From UCB3 sp964415605 (GTDB lineage Bacteria > Chloroflexota > Anaerolineae > Epilineales > Epilineaceae): 9,652 nucleotides of DNA. Below are positions 1 through 6,773 of this stretch, one piece after another; the first letter of the stretch is position 1, and the number at the start of each line of letters is the position of its first letter. The position numbers were made by a program, and so were the translations under genes. The notes beneath the pieces were generated by a model. That model did not search any database and had not been told where the DNA came from. It saw only the letters and a list, made by a program, of their open reading frames with translations. Where the stretch lies: positions 1 through 9,652 of the forward strand of contig CAYQBA010000174.1 in NCBI GenBank assembly GCA_964415605.1. Reading direction: 5' to 3'.

Positions 1-1
1 G

Positions 2-2626
2 GCCGCCCGCCGCGGCACGACGCCCCGCGTGCTGGCGCCCGTGGCGGCCCCGGCGCTTGCGGCGGCGCGCCGGCCGCGCCGACTGGCATGGCCGCTGGCA
101 GCCGCAGCCGCCATCGCCATGGTCGTGGGCTCGTTCCTCTTTGCCCGCGACACCCTCCAGCCGAACCGCGTGCTGGCGCAGGTGGCGGCGGTCGACGGCG
201 GCCTGATCGAGATCGCCGACACGACCGGTGGCCGGCCGCTTGCCGTCGGCGACACCGTCCTCCCGCGCCAGGCGCTGCGCACCAGCGGCGGGCAAGGGGC
301 GGTCGTCACGCTGAACGACGGCTCGACCATCGAGATGGGGCCGCGCTCCGAGCTGGCGCTGGCCTCGCGCTGGAACGGGCTGGCCGTCGAGCTGGCGCGC
401 GGCGACGTGATCGTGCATGCCGCGCCGCAAGGCCGGGGACGGCTGCGCGTGGCCACGTCCGACGTCGACGTCGCCGTCAAGGGCACGATCTTCGCCGTGC
501 GCCACGGCGCCAAGGGATCGCGCGTGTCGGTGGTCGAGGGCGAGGTCGAGGTCGACGGCGCGCGCGGCCGCCAGACGCTGCAGCCAGGCATGCAGTACAC
601 GTCGCGCGCCGCGCTCGCCGCGGTGCCGGTGGCCGACGACATCGTCTGGAGCCGGCATGGCGCGGAGTACCGCGAGCTTCTGGCCGCGCTCGATCGCCTG
701 GGGACGTCGATCGACGCATCCGTGGCGCTCCCGGCGCCGCGCGCGGCGTCGGCCCTGCTGGACGGCGTGCCGGCCGATACGGCCGTGTACGTCGCCCTGC
801 CCAACCTCGGCGCCACGGTGGCCGACGCCTACACGCAGTTCCGCGCCGGCGTGGCGGCTGACCCAGCGCTGCGCGACTGGTGGGCGGGCAGCATCGACGA
901 TCCGGCGGTCGAGGCCCGGCTCGACGCGGCGATTCGCGCGCTGGGCGAGCTCGGCGCGTCGCTGGGCGACGAGGTCGTCATCGCGGCGGGCATGGGCGAC
1001 GGCGACGCCGACGGTGCGCCGCTCCTGCTGGCCGAGGCCGCCGATCCGGCTGCCGTGCGCGCGGTTTTCGAGACGCGGCTGGCCGAGCTGGCGGTGGAGC
1101 TGCCGGGCGGTGGGGCGACGGACGGATCGGGCGATGCGCCGGTCCGTGTCCTCGACGACGCGGCCGCCCTCGGTGCCGCGGCCGAAGCCGAGGCCGGGAC
1201 CGCGTCGGGCGAGGGCGATGCGCCGCTGTACGTGTGGCTCGGCGAGGGGCCGATGCTGGTGTCGCCGTCCGCCGCGCGCATCGCGGCGGCGCGCACCGGG
1301 CCGCGAGGCCTGCCGGCCGACTTCCGCGCCGCCATCGTGGCGGGTTATCGCGGGGGCGTCGACGCGCTCCTGGCGGTCGACGTCGGGCGCGTCGCCGATG
1401 GGGCCGAGGACATCGGCGCCGCCGAGGGCGACCCGCTCGGGCTCGCGGGGGCGCGCTACGCGGTGGTCACGCAGGCGCGCGACGGCGACCGGGCCCGGAT
1501 CGAGGCCGACCTCACGTTCGGCGCCGACCGGAGCGGCATGGCCGGCTGGCTGGCGTCGCCGGGGACGATGGGAGCGCTTGATTACGTCTCGCCCGACGCG
1601 TACGTCGCCGGCGCCGCGCTCATCGACGCGCCGGAACGGGTGTTGCCGGACTTCATCGGGTTGGGCCGGGCCGTGACGGCCGACGAGAACGCCGCGAGTG
1701 GCCGGGAAGCCGGCGGCGACCTGACCGGCGACGATCTCCCCGCGGACATCGTGGCGGATCTGGCGCGGGCGCTGGGTGCCGAGGTGGCGTTCGCCGTGGA
1801 CGGCCCGCTGCTGCCGGAGCCGGCGTGGAAGCTCATCGTCGAGGTCGAGGATCCCGCGACCCTGCAGGCGGCCCTCGGCCGGGCGGTGGCGCACGTGAAC
1901 GCGCGTCTGGCCGGCGAAGGGCGCGGCGTGTCGCTGGGGCTGTCGTCCGCCGAGCGCGACGGCCGGACGATCTGGACGCTGGCCGTGGCCGGCGGCGATG
2001 CCGCCGCGGCGCGGGCGCTCGACGGCGGTACGGGGGTCGACGGCGTGGCCGGCGCGGATCGCGGGCGGGCCTCGGCTGGCGACGCCGCGGCGGCCGTGGA
2101 TCCCCGCGCCGACATGATGGCCATGGGCCAGATCCCTGCCATGCACTGGCTCTACACTGGCGGCTATCTCATCGCGGCGGCGGATCCGAGCCTGTTGACG
2201 ACGGCCATCCGCACGCGCGAGAGCGGCGTCACGCTCGCGCGGTCGGACGCCTTCACGCGCGCCCTGCCCGCGGGCGCCGAGACCGACTTCAGCGCGGTCT
2301 TGTGGCAGGACTTCGGGCGGCTGACGCGCGTGCTGGCCGGCGCATCGGGCGACGGCGCGGGCGGGCAGGACATGGACGCCGAGGACCTGATGCTCGGCGA
2401 CCTGGCTGCCAAGGTCGCCCCGTCTTTGGTCTACGCGTGGGCTGAGCCGCGCCGGCTGCGCTTCGCCGGCGCGTCCGAGTCCAGCCCGTTCGGGTTCGCG
2501 GTGCTGCTGCGGCTCCTGGGCGGCGCCGTCGACGACGGAGGCCCCGGCGCGGACGCCGCCGCGCCCGGCGGGCTGCCGTGGCCGGCATCGCCCGTGGGCG
2601 ACGGCCTCGGGGCGTCGAACACGTGA
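2..2626 (+). CDS. FecR-domain membrane protein with long extracytoplasmic region (5' partial)
   Basis: Residues are numbered from the GTG at 29. A short Arg-rich stretch (14-18) precedes one hydrophobic segment (about 19-39), so most of the protein should lie outside the cytoplasm. A FecR-type beta domain follows (about 73-178), with LNDGSTIEMGPRSEL (95-109), VKGTIFAVRH (150-159) and VSVVEGEVEV (166-175). The remaining roughly 680 residues are Ala/Gly/Asp-rich. The stretch starting VPADTAVYVALPNLG, and the later SPDAYVAGAALID, recall DUF3352-type proteins; I hold that loosely. The frame stays open from 29 back to position 2, and all nine of those codons end in G or C, so GTG 29 is probably internal and the true start lies upstream, possibly with a cytoplasmic anti-sigma-like region. 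In FecR proteins this domain takes part in cell-surface signalling; its role here is unknown. The stop overlaps the next gene's GTG. Confidence 0.85.
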   Translation, partial: AARRGTTPRVLAPVAAPALAAARRPRRLAWPLAAAAAIAMVVGSFLFARDTLQPNRVLAQVAAVDGGLIEIADTTGGRPLAVGDTVLPRQALRTSGGQGAVVTLNDGSTIEMGPRSELALASRWNGLAVELARGDVIVHAAPQGRGRLRVATSDVDVAVKGTIFAVRHGAKGSRVSVVEGEVEVDGARGRQTLQPGMQYTSRAALAAVPVADDIVWSRHGAEYRELLAALDRLGTSIDASVALPAPRAASALLDGVPADTAVYVALPNLGATVADAYTQFRAGVAADPALRDWWAGSIDDPAVEARLDAAIRALGELGASLGDEVVIAAGMGDGDADGAPLLLAEAADPAAVRAVFETRLAELAVELPGGGATDGSGDAPVRVLDDAAALGAAAEAEAGTASGEGDAPLYVWLGEGPMLVSPSAARIAAARTGPRGLPADFRAAIVAGYRGGVDALLAVDVGRVADGAEDIGAAEGDPLGLAGARYAVVTQARDGDRARIEADLTFGADRSGMAGWLASPGTMGALDYVSPDAYVAGAALIDAPERVLPDFIGLGRAVTADENAASGREAGGDLTGDDLPADIVADLARALGAEVAFAVDGPLLPEPAWKLIVEVEDPATLQAALGRAVAHVNARLAGEGRGVSLGLSSAERDGRTIWTLAVAGGDAAAARALDGGTGVDGVAGADRGRASAGDAAAAVDPRADMMAMGQIPAMHWLYTGGYLIAAADPSLLTTAIRTRESGVTLARSDAFTRALPAGAETDFSAVLWQDFGRLTRVLAGASGDGAGGQDMDAEDLMLGDLAAKVAPSLVYAWAEPRRLRFAGASESSPFGFAVLLRLLGGAVDDGGPGADAAAPGGLPWPASPVGDGLGASNT

Positions 2627-3744
2627 CGGCCCTTGTCGATCTCACGGGATTGGGCGTCCGCCTTGGCGGGCGCCCGATCCTGCGTGACCTGACCGTCCGG
2701 CTCGAGCGGCGCGCCGTGGGCCTGCTCGGGCCGAACGGCGCCGGCAAGACGACCCTCATCCACACGCTCCTGGGGTTCCACCCCGTGAGCGATGGGTCGG
2801 CGCTGGTGCTCGGGCACGACGTCCGGTCGCCCGACGCGCTGGCCGCCATCCGTCAGGCGGTGGGCTACATGCCCGAGCGCGACGCGTTCATCGGCGACCT
2901 GTCGGCCATCCGGCAAGTGCGCATGTTCGCCGAGCTGTCGGGGGTCCCGCCCGCCGCGGCTCTCGAGCGCGCTCACGAGGCCCTGATCGCCGTCGGGCTG
3001 GGCGAGGCGCGCTACCGCGAGGTCGGCACCTACTCGCTGGGCATGAAGCAGCGCGTCAAGCTGGCGCAGGCCATCGTCCACGGACCACGGCTGGTGTTCC
3101 TCGACGAGCCGACCAACGGGCTGGACCCGGTGGGGCGGCAGCGGATGATCGAGCTGATCGGGCGTATCCGCGACAGCGGGGTGGGCGTGGTGCTGTCGTC
3201 GCACCTCCTGCACGACGTCGACCAGGTGTGCGACGAGGTGCTGGTGCTCAAGGACGGCCGGGTGGCGCTGCACACCGACCTGGCCGCCGCCCGCCGGGCC
3301 AACCGCCAGCTTCTCGACGTCGACGTGCGCGGCGAGATCGAGGGCTTCGCGGCGGCGCTGGCGCGGCGCGGGTGTGAGGTGGCGGTCCACGGGCGGTGGC
3401 GCCTCAAGGTGGTGCTGCCCGACGGCCTGGCGGTCCGCGACCTCTACCACGTCGGCGCGGCCAGCGCCGTTCAGATCCGCCGCCTGGCGTACCGGCGGCA
3501 CGCCCTCGAGGACCTCTTCCTCTCGGCGATGGGGATCCCGGGCCTCTTGCCGAGCGACGCAGGCGCGGCGGCGGAGGGCTTTGGGGACGGCGACGCGGAC
3601 GGCGGGTCGGATACCGATGGGGCAGGCGGCAGGGCTGCTGTCGGCGCAAACGGGACAGGGAATCGCGGTCGGGCGGGCGACCCGCTGGACCGGGATCCGA
3701 TCGCTGTCGACGATCACGATCCGCCGGAGGCGTTTCGGACATGA
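2623..3744 (+). CDS. ABC transporter ATP-binding protein 1
   Basis: This is a cytoplasmic ATPase subunit that should power the adjacent ABC-2 permease. From GTG 2623 (373 aa) it has Walker A GPNGAGKTT (36-44), signature YSLGMKQRVKLAQA (137-150), Walker B LVFLDEP (157-163) with catalytic Glu162, D-loop NGLDP (165-169) and switch His194. The Q-loop position reads GYMPE, so Glu85 stands where Gln is usual; this variant is seen in some ABC-2 exporter ATPases. The frame is open further upstream to an ATG at 2578, but those 15 residues lie inside the preceding gene and are unlike ABC proteins, so I chose the GTG, which overlaps the previous stop as GTGA. Residues 311-373 form an odd Gly/Asp-rich, probably disordered tail beyond the usual fold of about 300 residues. 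Substrate unknown. Confidence 0.93.
   Translation: MTALVDLTGLGVRLGGRPILRDLTVRLERRAVGLLGPNGAGKTTLIHTLLGFHPVSDGSALVLGHDVRSPDALAAIRQAVGYMPERDAFIGDLSAIRQVRMFAELSGVPPAAALERAHEALIAVGLGEARYREVGTYSLGMKQRVKLAQAIVHGPRLVFLDEPTNGLDPVGRQRMIELIGRIRDSGVGVVLSSHLLHDVDQVCDEVLVLKDGRVALHTDLAAARRANRQLLDVDVRGEIEGFAAALARRGCEVAVHGRWRLKVVLPDGLAVRDLYHVGAASAVQIRRLAYRRHALEDLFLSAMGIPGLLPSDAGAAAEGFGDGDADGGSDTDGAGGRAAVGANGTGNRGRAGDPLDRDPIAVDDHDPPEAFRT
3726..3730 (+). promoter_or_regulatory. Shine-Dalgarno for permease 1
   Basis: GGAGG sits 10 bases before the ATG at 3741 and inside the 3' end of ATPase 1. It supports ATG 3741 as the permease start and allows initiation independent of, or coupled to, termination of the upstream gene. 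Confidence 0.6.
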
Positions 3745-4616
3745 ACCAGTCGACCTTCCAGCCGTACGCCGGCCCGCTGACGGGGCCGTGGGCGCGGGCG
3801 CTCGTCATCCCGCGCTACGCTTACGCCGAGCTGCTGCGGTCCAAGCTGACGCTCGCCCTGCTTGTCGGGGGTTGCGGGGTGCCGCTCCTGGCGCTGGTGA
3901 CGATTTACGCGCGCCACAACGCCGCCGTGCTGGCGGTGTTCGGGGGCGATCTCGCCCGCGAGCTGCAGCTCGACAGCGACTTCTTCGTGGCTTACCTCAT
4001 CCTCCAGGCGGTGGCCGCGTTCTTCCTCGCGCTCTGGATCGGCCCGCCGCTCCTGGCGCGCGACGTGCGCGACAACGCGCTGCCGCTGTACCTTTCCCGG
4101 CCGCTGTCGCGCCCGGCGTATGTCGGCGGCAAGCTGCTCGTGCTGCTCGGCCCGCTGTCGCTGGTCACGTGGGGCTTCGGGCTGGTGATCCTCGGGGCGC
4201 AGACGGCGTTCGACGGCGTCGGGTGGCTGCGCGACCACGCCCAGGTGGCGGTGGGGCTGATCGTGGGGTCGTGGGCGCTGGTGCTGCCGCTCGCGCTCGG
4301 CGTGCTCGCCGTGTCGGCCGCGGTCCGGCGAACGTGGGTGGCGCGCGGCGTGATCTTCGGAGCGGTGATCGTGCTGCGCGGCGTGGCGGCGGTCATCAAC
4401 GAGCTGTTCGGCACGGGCTGGGGTGATGCGATCGCGCCGACGTCGGTGGTCTACGCGGTTTGGGCGGACCTGATGGGCCACGAGACGTGGTTCGGCGTCG
4501 TCGACGCCCGCCCGGGGATCCCGGCGTGGGCGGCGTGGGCCGTGCTGGCGCTGGCGGTTGGGCTGTCCGTCGCCGTCCTGGCGCGCCGGGTGCGGGCGTA
4601 CGAGGCCGTCCGATGA
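3741..4616 (+). CDS. ABC-2 type permease subunit 1
   Basis: This is an integral membrane protein of 291 aa, probably the membrane partner of the preceding ATPase. The N-terminal 35 residues are cytoplasmic-like and amphipathic. About six hydrophobic segments follow: near 36-57, 81-104, 132-153, 168-190, 200-216 and 268-285. Between the second and third lies a motif common in ABC-2 permeases: Asp108 and Arg110, then LPLYLSRPLSR (114-124), then Tyr127 and GGK (129-131). ATG 3741 overlaps the upstream stop (ATGA) and has GGAGG 10 bases before it. The same frame is open well upstream of 3741, but that part is Arg/Gly-rich and lies under the ATPase gene, so it is not coding. The family includes exporters of drugs, lipids and polymers as well as NosY-like proteins; nothing here identifies the cargo. 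Confidence 0.88.
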   Translation: MNQSTFQPYAGPLTGPWARALVIPRYAYAELLRSKLTLALLVGGCGVPLLALVTIYARHNAAVLAVFGGDLARELQLDSDFFVAYLILQAVAAFFLALWIGPPLLARDVRDNALPLYLSRPLSRPAYVGGKLLVLLGPLSLVTWGFGLVILGAQTAFDGVGWLRDHAQVAVGLIVGSWALVLPLALGVLAVSAAVRRTWVARGVIFGAVIVLRGVAAVINELFGTGWGDAIAPTSVVYAVWADLMGHETWFGVVDARPGIPAWAAWAVLALAVGLSVAVLARRVRAYEAVR

Positions 4617-5578
4617 TCGGCCTCGACCCGGCACCGGCGGACCGGATCGTCTTCCGCGACGTCTCGCGCTTCTACGGCGAGATCCTCGGGGTCAACCGCG
4701 TGAGCCTCAGCCTGGCGCCGGGCATCACGAGCCTGGTGGGCCCAAACGGGTCCGGCAAGACGACGCTGATGAACCTCATGACCGGCCTGTTGCGCCCGAC
4801 GCAGGGCTCGATCTCGGTGCTCGGCGTGCCGGTGGCCGACGCCGAGCGGCTGGGGCGGCTGGTCGGCTACTGCACCCAGGTCGACAGCTTCCCCGCCGGG
4901 GCCACGGGCTGGAGCTTCGTGTACCACTGCCTGCTGGTGGGCGGCTGGCCCGACGGCGAGGCGCGCGCCCGGGCCGCGGCGGCGATCGAGCGGGTGGACC
5001 TGGTGGAGGCCGCGGGGCGGAAGATCGACGGCTACAGCAAGGGGATGCGTCAGCGCATCAAGCTGGCGGCGGCCATCAGCCACGGGCCGCGGGTGCTGGT
5101 GCTCGACGAGCCGCTCAACGGCCTCGACCCGATGGCGCGGGCCGAGATGGCGGCGCTCTTCCGTGCGCTGGCGGCGGACGGGCACTTCATCGTGGTGTCG
5201 AGCCACATCCTGCACGAGGTCGACGCGCTGGCGGACCGCGTCGTGGTCATCCACCACGGCTACGTCCGGGCGGAAGGCGGCGTCTCGGACATGCGCGCGT
5301 CGCTGGACGCGGAGCACCCGCTGGGAGTTCAGGTCCGATGCGACCGGCCGGCGGAGCTGGCGCGGCGGCTCTTCGGGCGGGTGGACGTGGTCGAGGCGCG
5401 GCTGCACGACGACGGCGCGGGGCTCCTGGTGCGCACGCGCGACCTCGACGGCTTCCACGCGGCGCTGGGCGAGATCGTGCTGGCCGGGGACATCGACGTC
5501 GACGCGATCGTGCCGGCGGACGACGACGTGCAGGCCGTGTACCAGTACCTGATCGGGACGAGCGGGGAGGGGGCATGA
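4613..5578 (+). CDS. ABC transporter ATP-binding protein 2
   Basis: This is the second ATPase of the operon (321 aa from ATG 4613). It has Walker A GPNGSGKTT (43-51), Q-loop Gln89 in GYCTQ, signature YSKGMRQRIKLAAA (141-154), Walker B VLVLDEP (161-167) with Glu166, D-loop NGLDP (169-173) and switch His198. Unlike ATPase 1 it keeps the canonical Gln, and it reads DEPLNGLDP where DEPTNGLDP is usual. Its C-terminal part (about 225-321) is a small accessory region without the Gly/Asp tail of ATPase 1. The start overlaps the permease 1 stop as ATGA, with GAGG at 4602-4605. All catalytic residues appear intact, so it could work as a homodimer with permease 2 or as a heterodimer with ATPase 1; sequence alone does not decide. 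Confidence 0.93.
   Translation: MIGLDPAPADRIVFRDVSRFYGEILGVNRVSLSLAPGITSLVGPNGSGKTTLMNLMTGLLRPTQGSISVLGVPVADAERLGRLVGYCTQVDSFPAGATGWSFVYHCLLVGGWPDGEARARAAAAIERVDLVEAAGRKIDGYSKGMRQRIKLAAAISHGPRVLVLDEPLNGLDPMARAEMAALFRALAADGHFIVVSSHILHEVDALADRVVVIHHGYVRAEGGVSDMRASLDAEHPLGVQVRCDRPAELARRLFGRVDVVEARLHDDGAGLLVRTRDLDGFHAALGEIVLAGDIDVDAIVPADDDVQAVYQYLIGTSGEGA
5566..5570 (+). promoter_or_regulatory. Shine-Dalgarno for permease 2
   Basis: A purine-rich run just before ATG 5575 contains GGAGG, 4 bases from the start codon. The spacing is short, but the run continues in G up to the codon before the start, so other pairings are possible. Confidence 0.5.
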
Positions 5579-6441
5579 CGGCGGCGACGGCAGGACATGC
5601 GGGCGGGCGGCCGTGGGGGCTGTGGCGGCGGCAGGTGGGCGCCATCGCGCGGCTGGAGCTGCGCAGGGTGCTGCGGAGCCGGATGGCCGTGATCGGGTGG
5701 GGGCTGGCGTCGCTGCCGGTGCTGTTGTTGGCGCTGCGGGCGCTGGTGGTGGCGCTGGGGTACGCCGAGGGGCTGGACGGTGGGCAGGCGCTCGACGAGA
5801 CCGTATACGCGATGGTGTACCAGACGTTGATGCTGCGCTTGTCCGTGTTCTTCGGGTGCCTGGCGGTCTTCGTGAACGCGATCCGGGGCGAGGCCTACGC
5901 GCGCACGCTGCATTACTACCTCCTGGCGCCGCTGCGGCGCGAGGTGCTGGCGGCGGGCAAGTTCGTGGGCGGCCTCCTCGGAACGGCGCTGATCTTCGGC
6001 GGCGCGGTGCTCGCGACGCGGGTGATCATGCTGGTCGGACCATCCGGCTGGGTCGAGGCGGCCCTGCGGACGATGACGGCGGGGCCGTGGCTGTGGCACA
6101 CGCTGGCGTACCTCGGCGTGACGCTGCTGGCGTGCGCGGGCTACGGGGCGGTGTTCCTGGTGATCGGGCTCTGGCGGGTGAACCCGATCATCCCGTCCGT
6201 GCTGGTGTTCGGTTGGGAGGCGGTCAACGCGTTCCTGCCGGCGGCCCTGCAGCGGGTGAGCATCGTCCACGCGCTCCTGGCGCTCTGCCCCGTGCCGGTG
6301 AACCTGGGGCCGATCGCCATCCTGGGCGAGCCCCCGTCCCGTCCGGTGGCGGCGCTGGAGCTGGCGGTGGTGACGGCGCTCCTGGTGGCCCTGGCGATGC
6401 GGCGGGCGCGGGGGCTGGAAGCGCTGTACGGGGAGGATTGA
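5575..6441 (+). CDS. ABC-2 type permease subunit 2
   Basis: This is an integral membrane protein of 288 aa and the last gene of the operon. A basic amphipathic N-terminus (12-36, rich in Arg and Trp) leads into hydrophobic segments near 38-61 and 81-103, with further ones near 131-152, about 175-198, about 205-220 and near 262-280. After the second segment it has RGEAYARTLHYYLLAPLRRE (104-123), then AAGK (126-129). This matches in place and pattern the Asp-Arg/LPLYLSRPLSR/GGK motif of permease 1, so the two are distant paralogues. The start overlaps the ATPase 2 stop (ATGA). The same frame is open far upstream under ATPase 2, but that part is Gly/Arg-rich and not membrane-like. Cargo unknown; it probably pairs with ATPase 2. 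Confidence 0.87.
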   Translation: MTAATAGHAGGRPWGLWRRQVGAIARLELRRVLRSRMAVIGWGLASLPVLLLALRALVVALGYAEGLDGGQALDETVYAMVYQTLMLRLSVFFGCLAVFVNAIRGEAYARTLHYYLLAPLRREVLAAGKFVGGLLGTALIFGGAVLATRVIMLVGPSGWVEAALRTMTAGPWLWHTLAYLGVTLLACAGYGAVFLVIGLWRVNPIIPSVLVFGWEAVNAFLPAALQRVSIVHALLALCPVPVNLGPIAILGEPPSRPVAALELAVVTALLVALAMRRARGLEALYGED

Positions 6442-6476
6442 GGGCGCGCGGCGCGGTTCGCCTCGACAGGGCGGAT

Positions 6477-6503
6477 GGCCGCTGCCGATCGTGCTCGGCG
6501 GCC
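6477..6503 (+). terminator. Weak bulged hairpin after the ABC operon
   Basis: GGCCG and CCGA pair with TCGG and CGGCC, giving nine base pairs with a three-base bulge and the loop TCGTGC, 36 bases after the permease 2 stop. No T-run follows, so intrinsic termination is doubtful; it might be a Rho-dependent end or simply a product of high GC. Confidence 0.25.
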
Positions 6504-6606
6504 GTTGCCTGGGGCGCAACCCGCGGGTGTCGGCAGTGGAGTGAGGCGGGCAGTTCCAGCCCGGCGCGTGTCTCATGGAGTCTCGGCGCCAGGCGCCCGT
6601 TCCGAA

Positions 6607-6662
6607 CGCCGGTGAACAGTGAACGGGAGCTCGTCCACCCGTGGTCCTTTCGGGCACCGGCG
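6607..6662. repeat. Nested inverted repeat upstream of promoter
   Basis: CGCCGGTG at 6607-6614 is the exact inverse of CACCGGCG at 6655-6662. Inside it, ACGGG (6623-6627) can pair with CCCGT (6638-6642) around a 10-base loop. The element ends 10 bases before the -35 box, which would suit a regulator site or a structured RNA end from upstream read-through. No known riboswitch family was recognised. Confidence 0.35.
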
Positions 6663-6672
6663 GTCGGGAGGC

Positions 6673-6701
6673 TTGACGCGCGCTCATCGGCTGCGTAGAC
6701 T
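6673..6701 (+). promoter_or_regulatory. Sigma-70-like promoter of the secreted toroid-protein gene
   Basis: TTGACG (6673-6678) and TAGACT (6696-6701) are separated by exactly 17 bases. In sequence this GC-rich such a pair stands out. Transcription would start near 6708, leaving a leader of about 65 bases before ATG 6774. It implies that this gene is expressed separately from the ABC operon. Confidence 0.6.
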
Positions 6702-6773
6702 CGGGCGGCGGGCGCCGCGACGCCCAGGCGGATTGGCGGTTTCACCCCTCTCGAACTCGGCGAGTGTTTGTCG

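Larger units (their letters stand above)
6442..6773. other. Intergenic region between the ABC operon and the secreted-protein gene
   Basis: This 332-base gap has no convincing gene. It holds a bulged hairpin near the operon end, tandem GGCGCC palindromes at 6585-6597, an 11-base palindrome CGTTCCGAACG at 6598-6608, a short GTGAACA/GTGAACG repeat at 6612-6625, a nested inverted repeat at 6607-6662 and a sigma-70-like promoter at 6673-6701. A 28-codon frame from GTG 6612 to TAG 6698 lacks a ribosome site and runs through the promoter, so I do not call it. Confidence 0.6.

Noticed and set aside
2431..3717. 428-codon open frame on the - strand opposite ATPase 1
   Set aside because: The sense frame carries all ABC ATPase motifs; the antisense product is His/Arg/Pro-rich low-complexity sequence, as expected from the opposite strand of GC-rich coding DNA.
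6607..6662. Inverted repeat considered as a T-box or other riboswitch
   Set aside because: Neither strand shows the conserved T-box core or another riboswitch consensus, and the element lies upstream of the likely transcription start of the following gene.
5329..6687. 452-codon open frame on the - strand opposite ATPase 2 and permease 2
   Set aside because: The product is Arg/His/Gln/Pro-rich without any domain, and the + strand holds an evident ATPase and permease.
6612..6698. Possible 28-codon leader peptide starting GTG in the intergenic gap
   Set aside because: There is no ribosome site, it overlaps the -35 and -10 boxes of the next promoter, and its composition is not informative.
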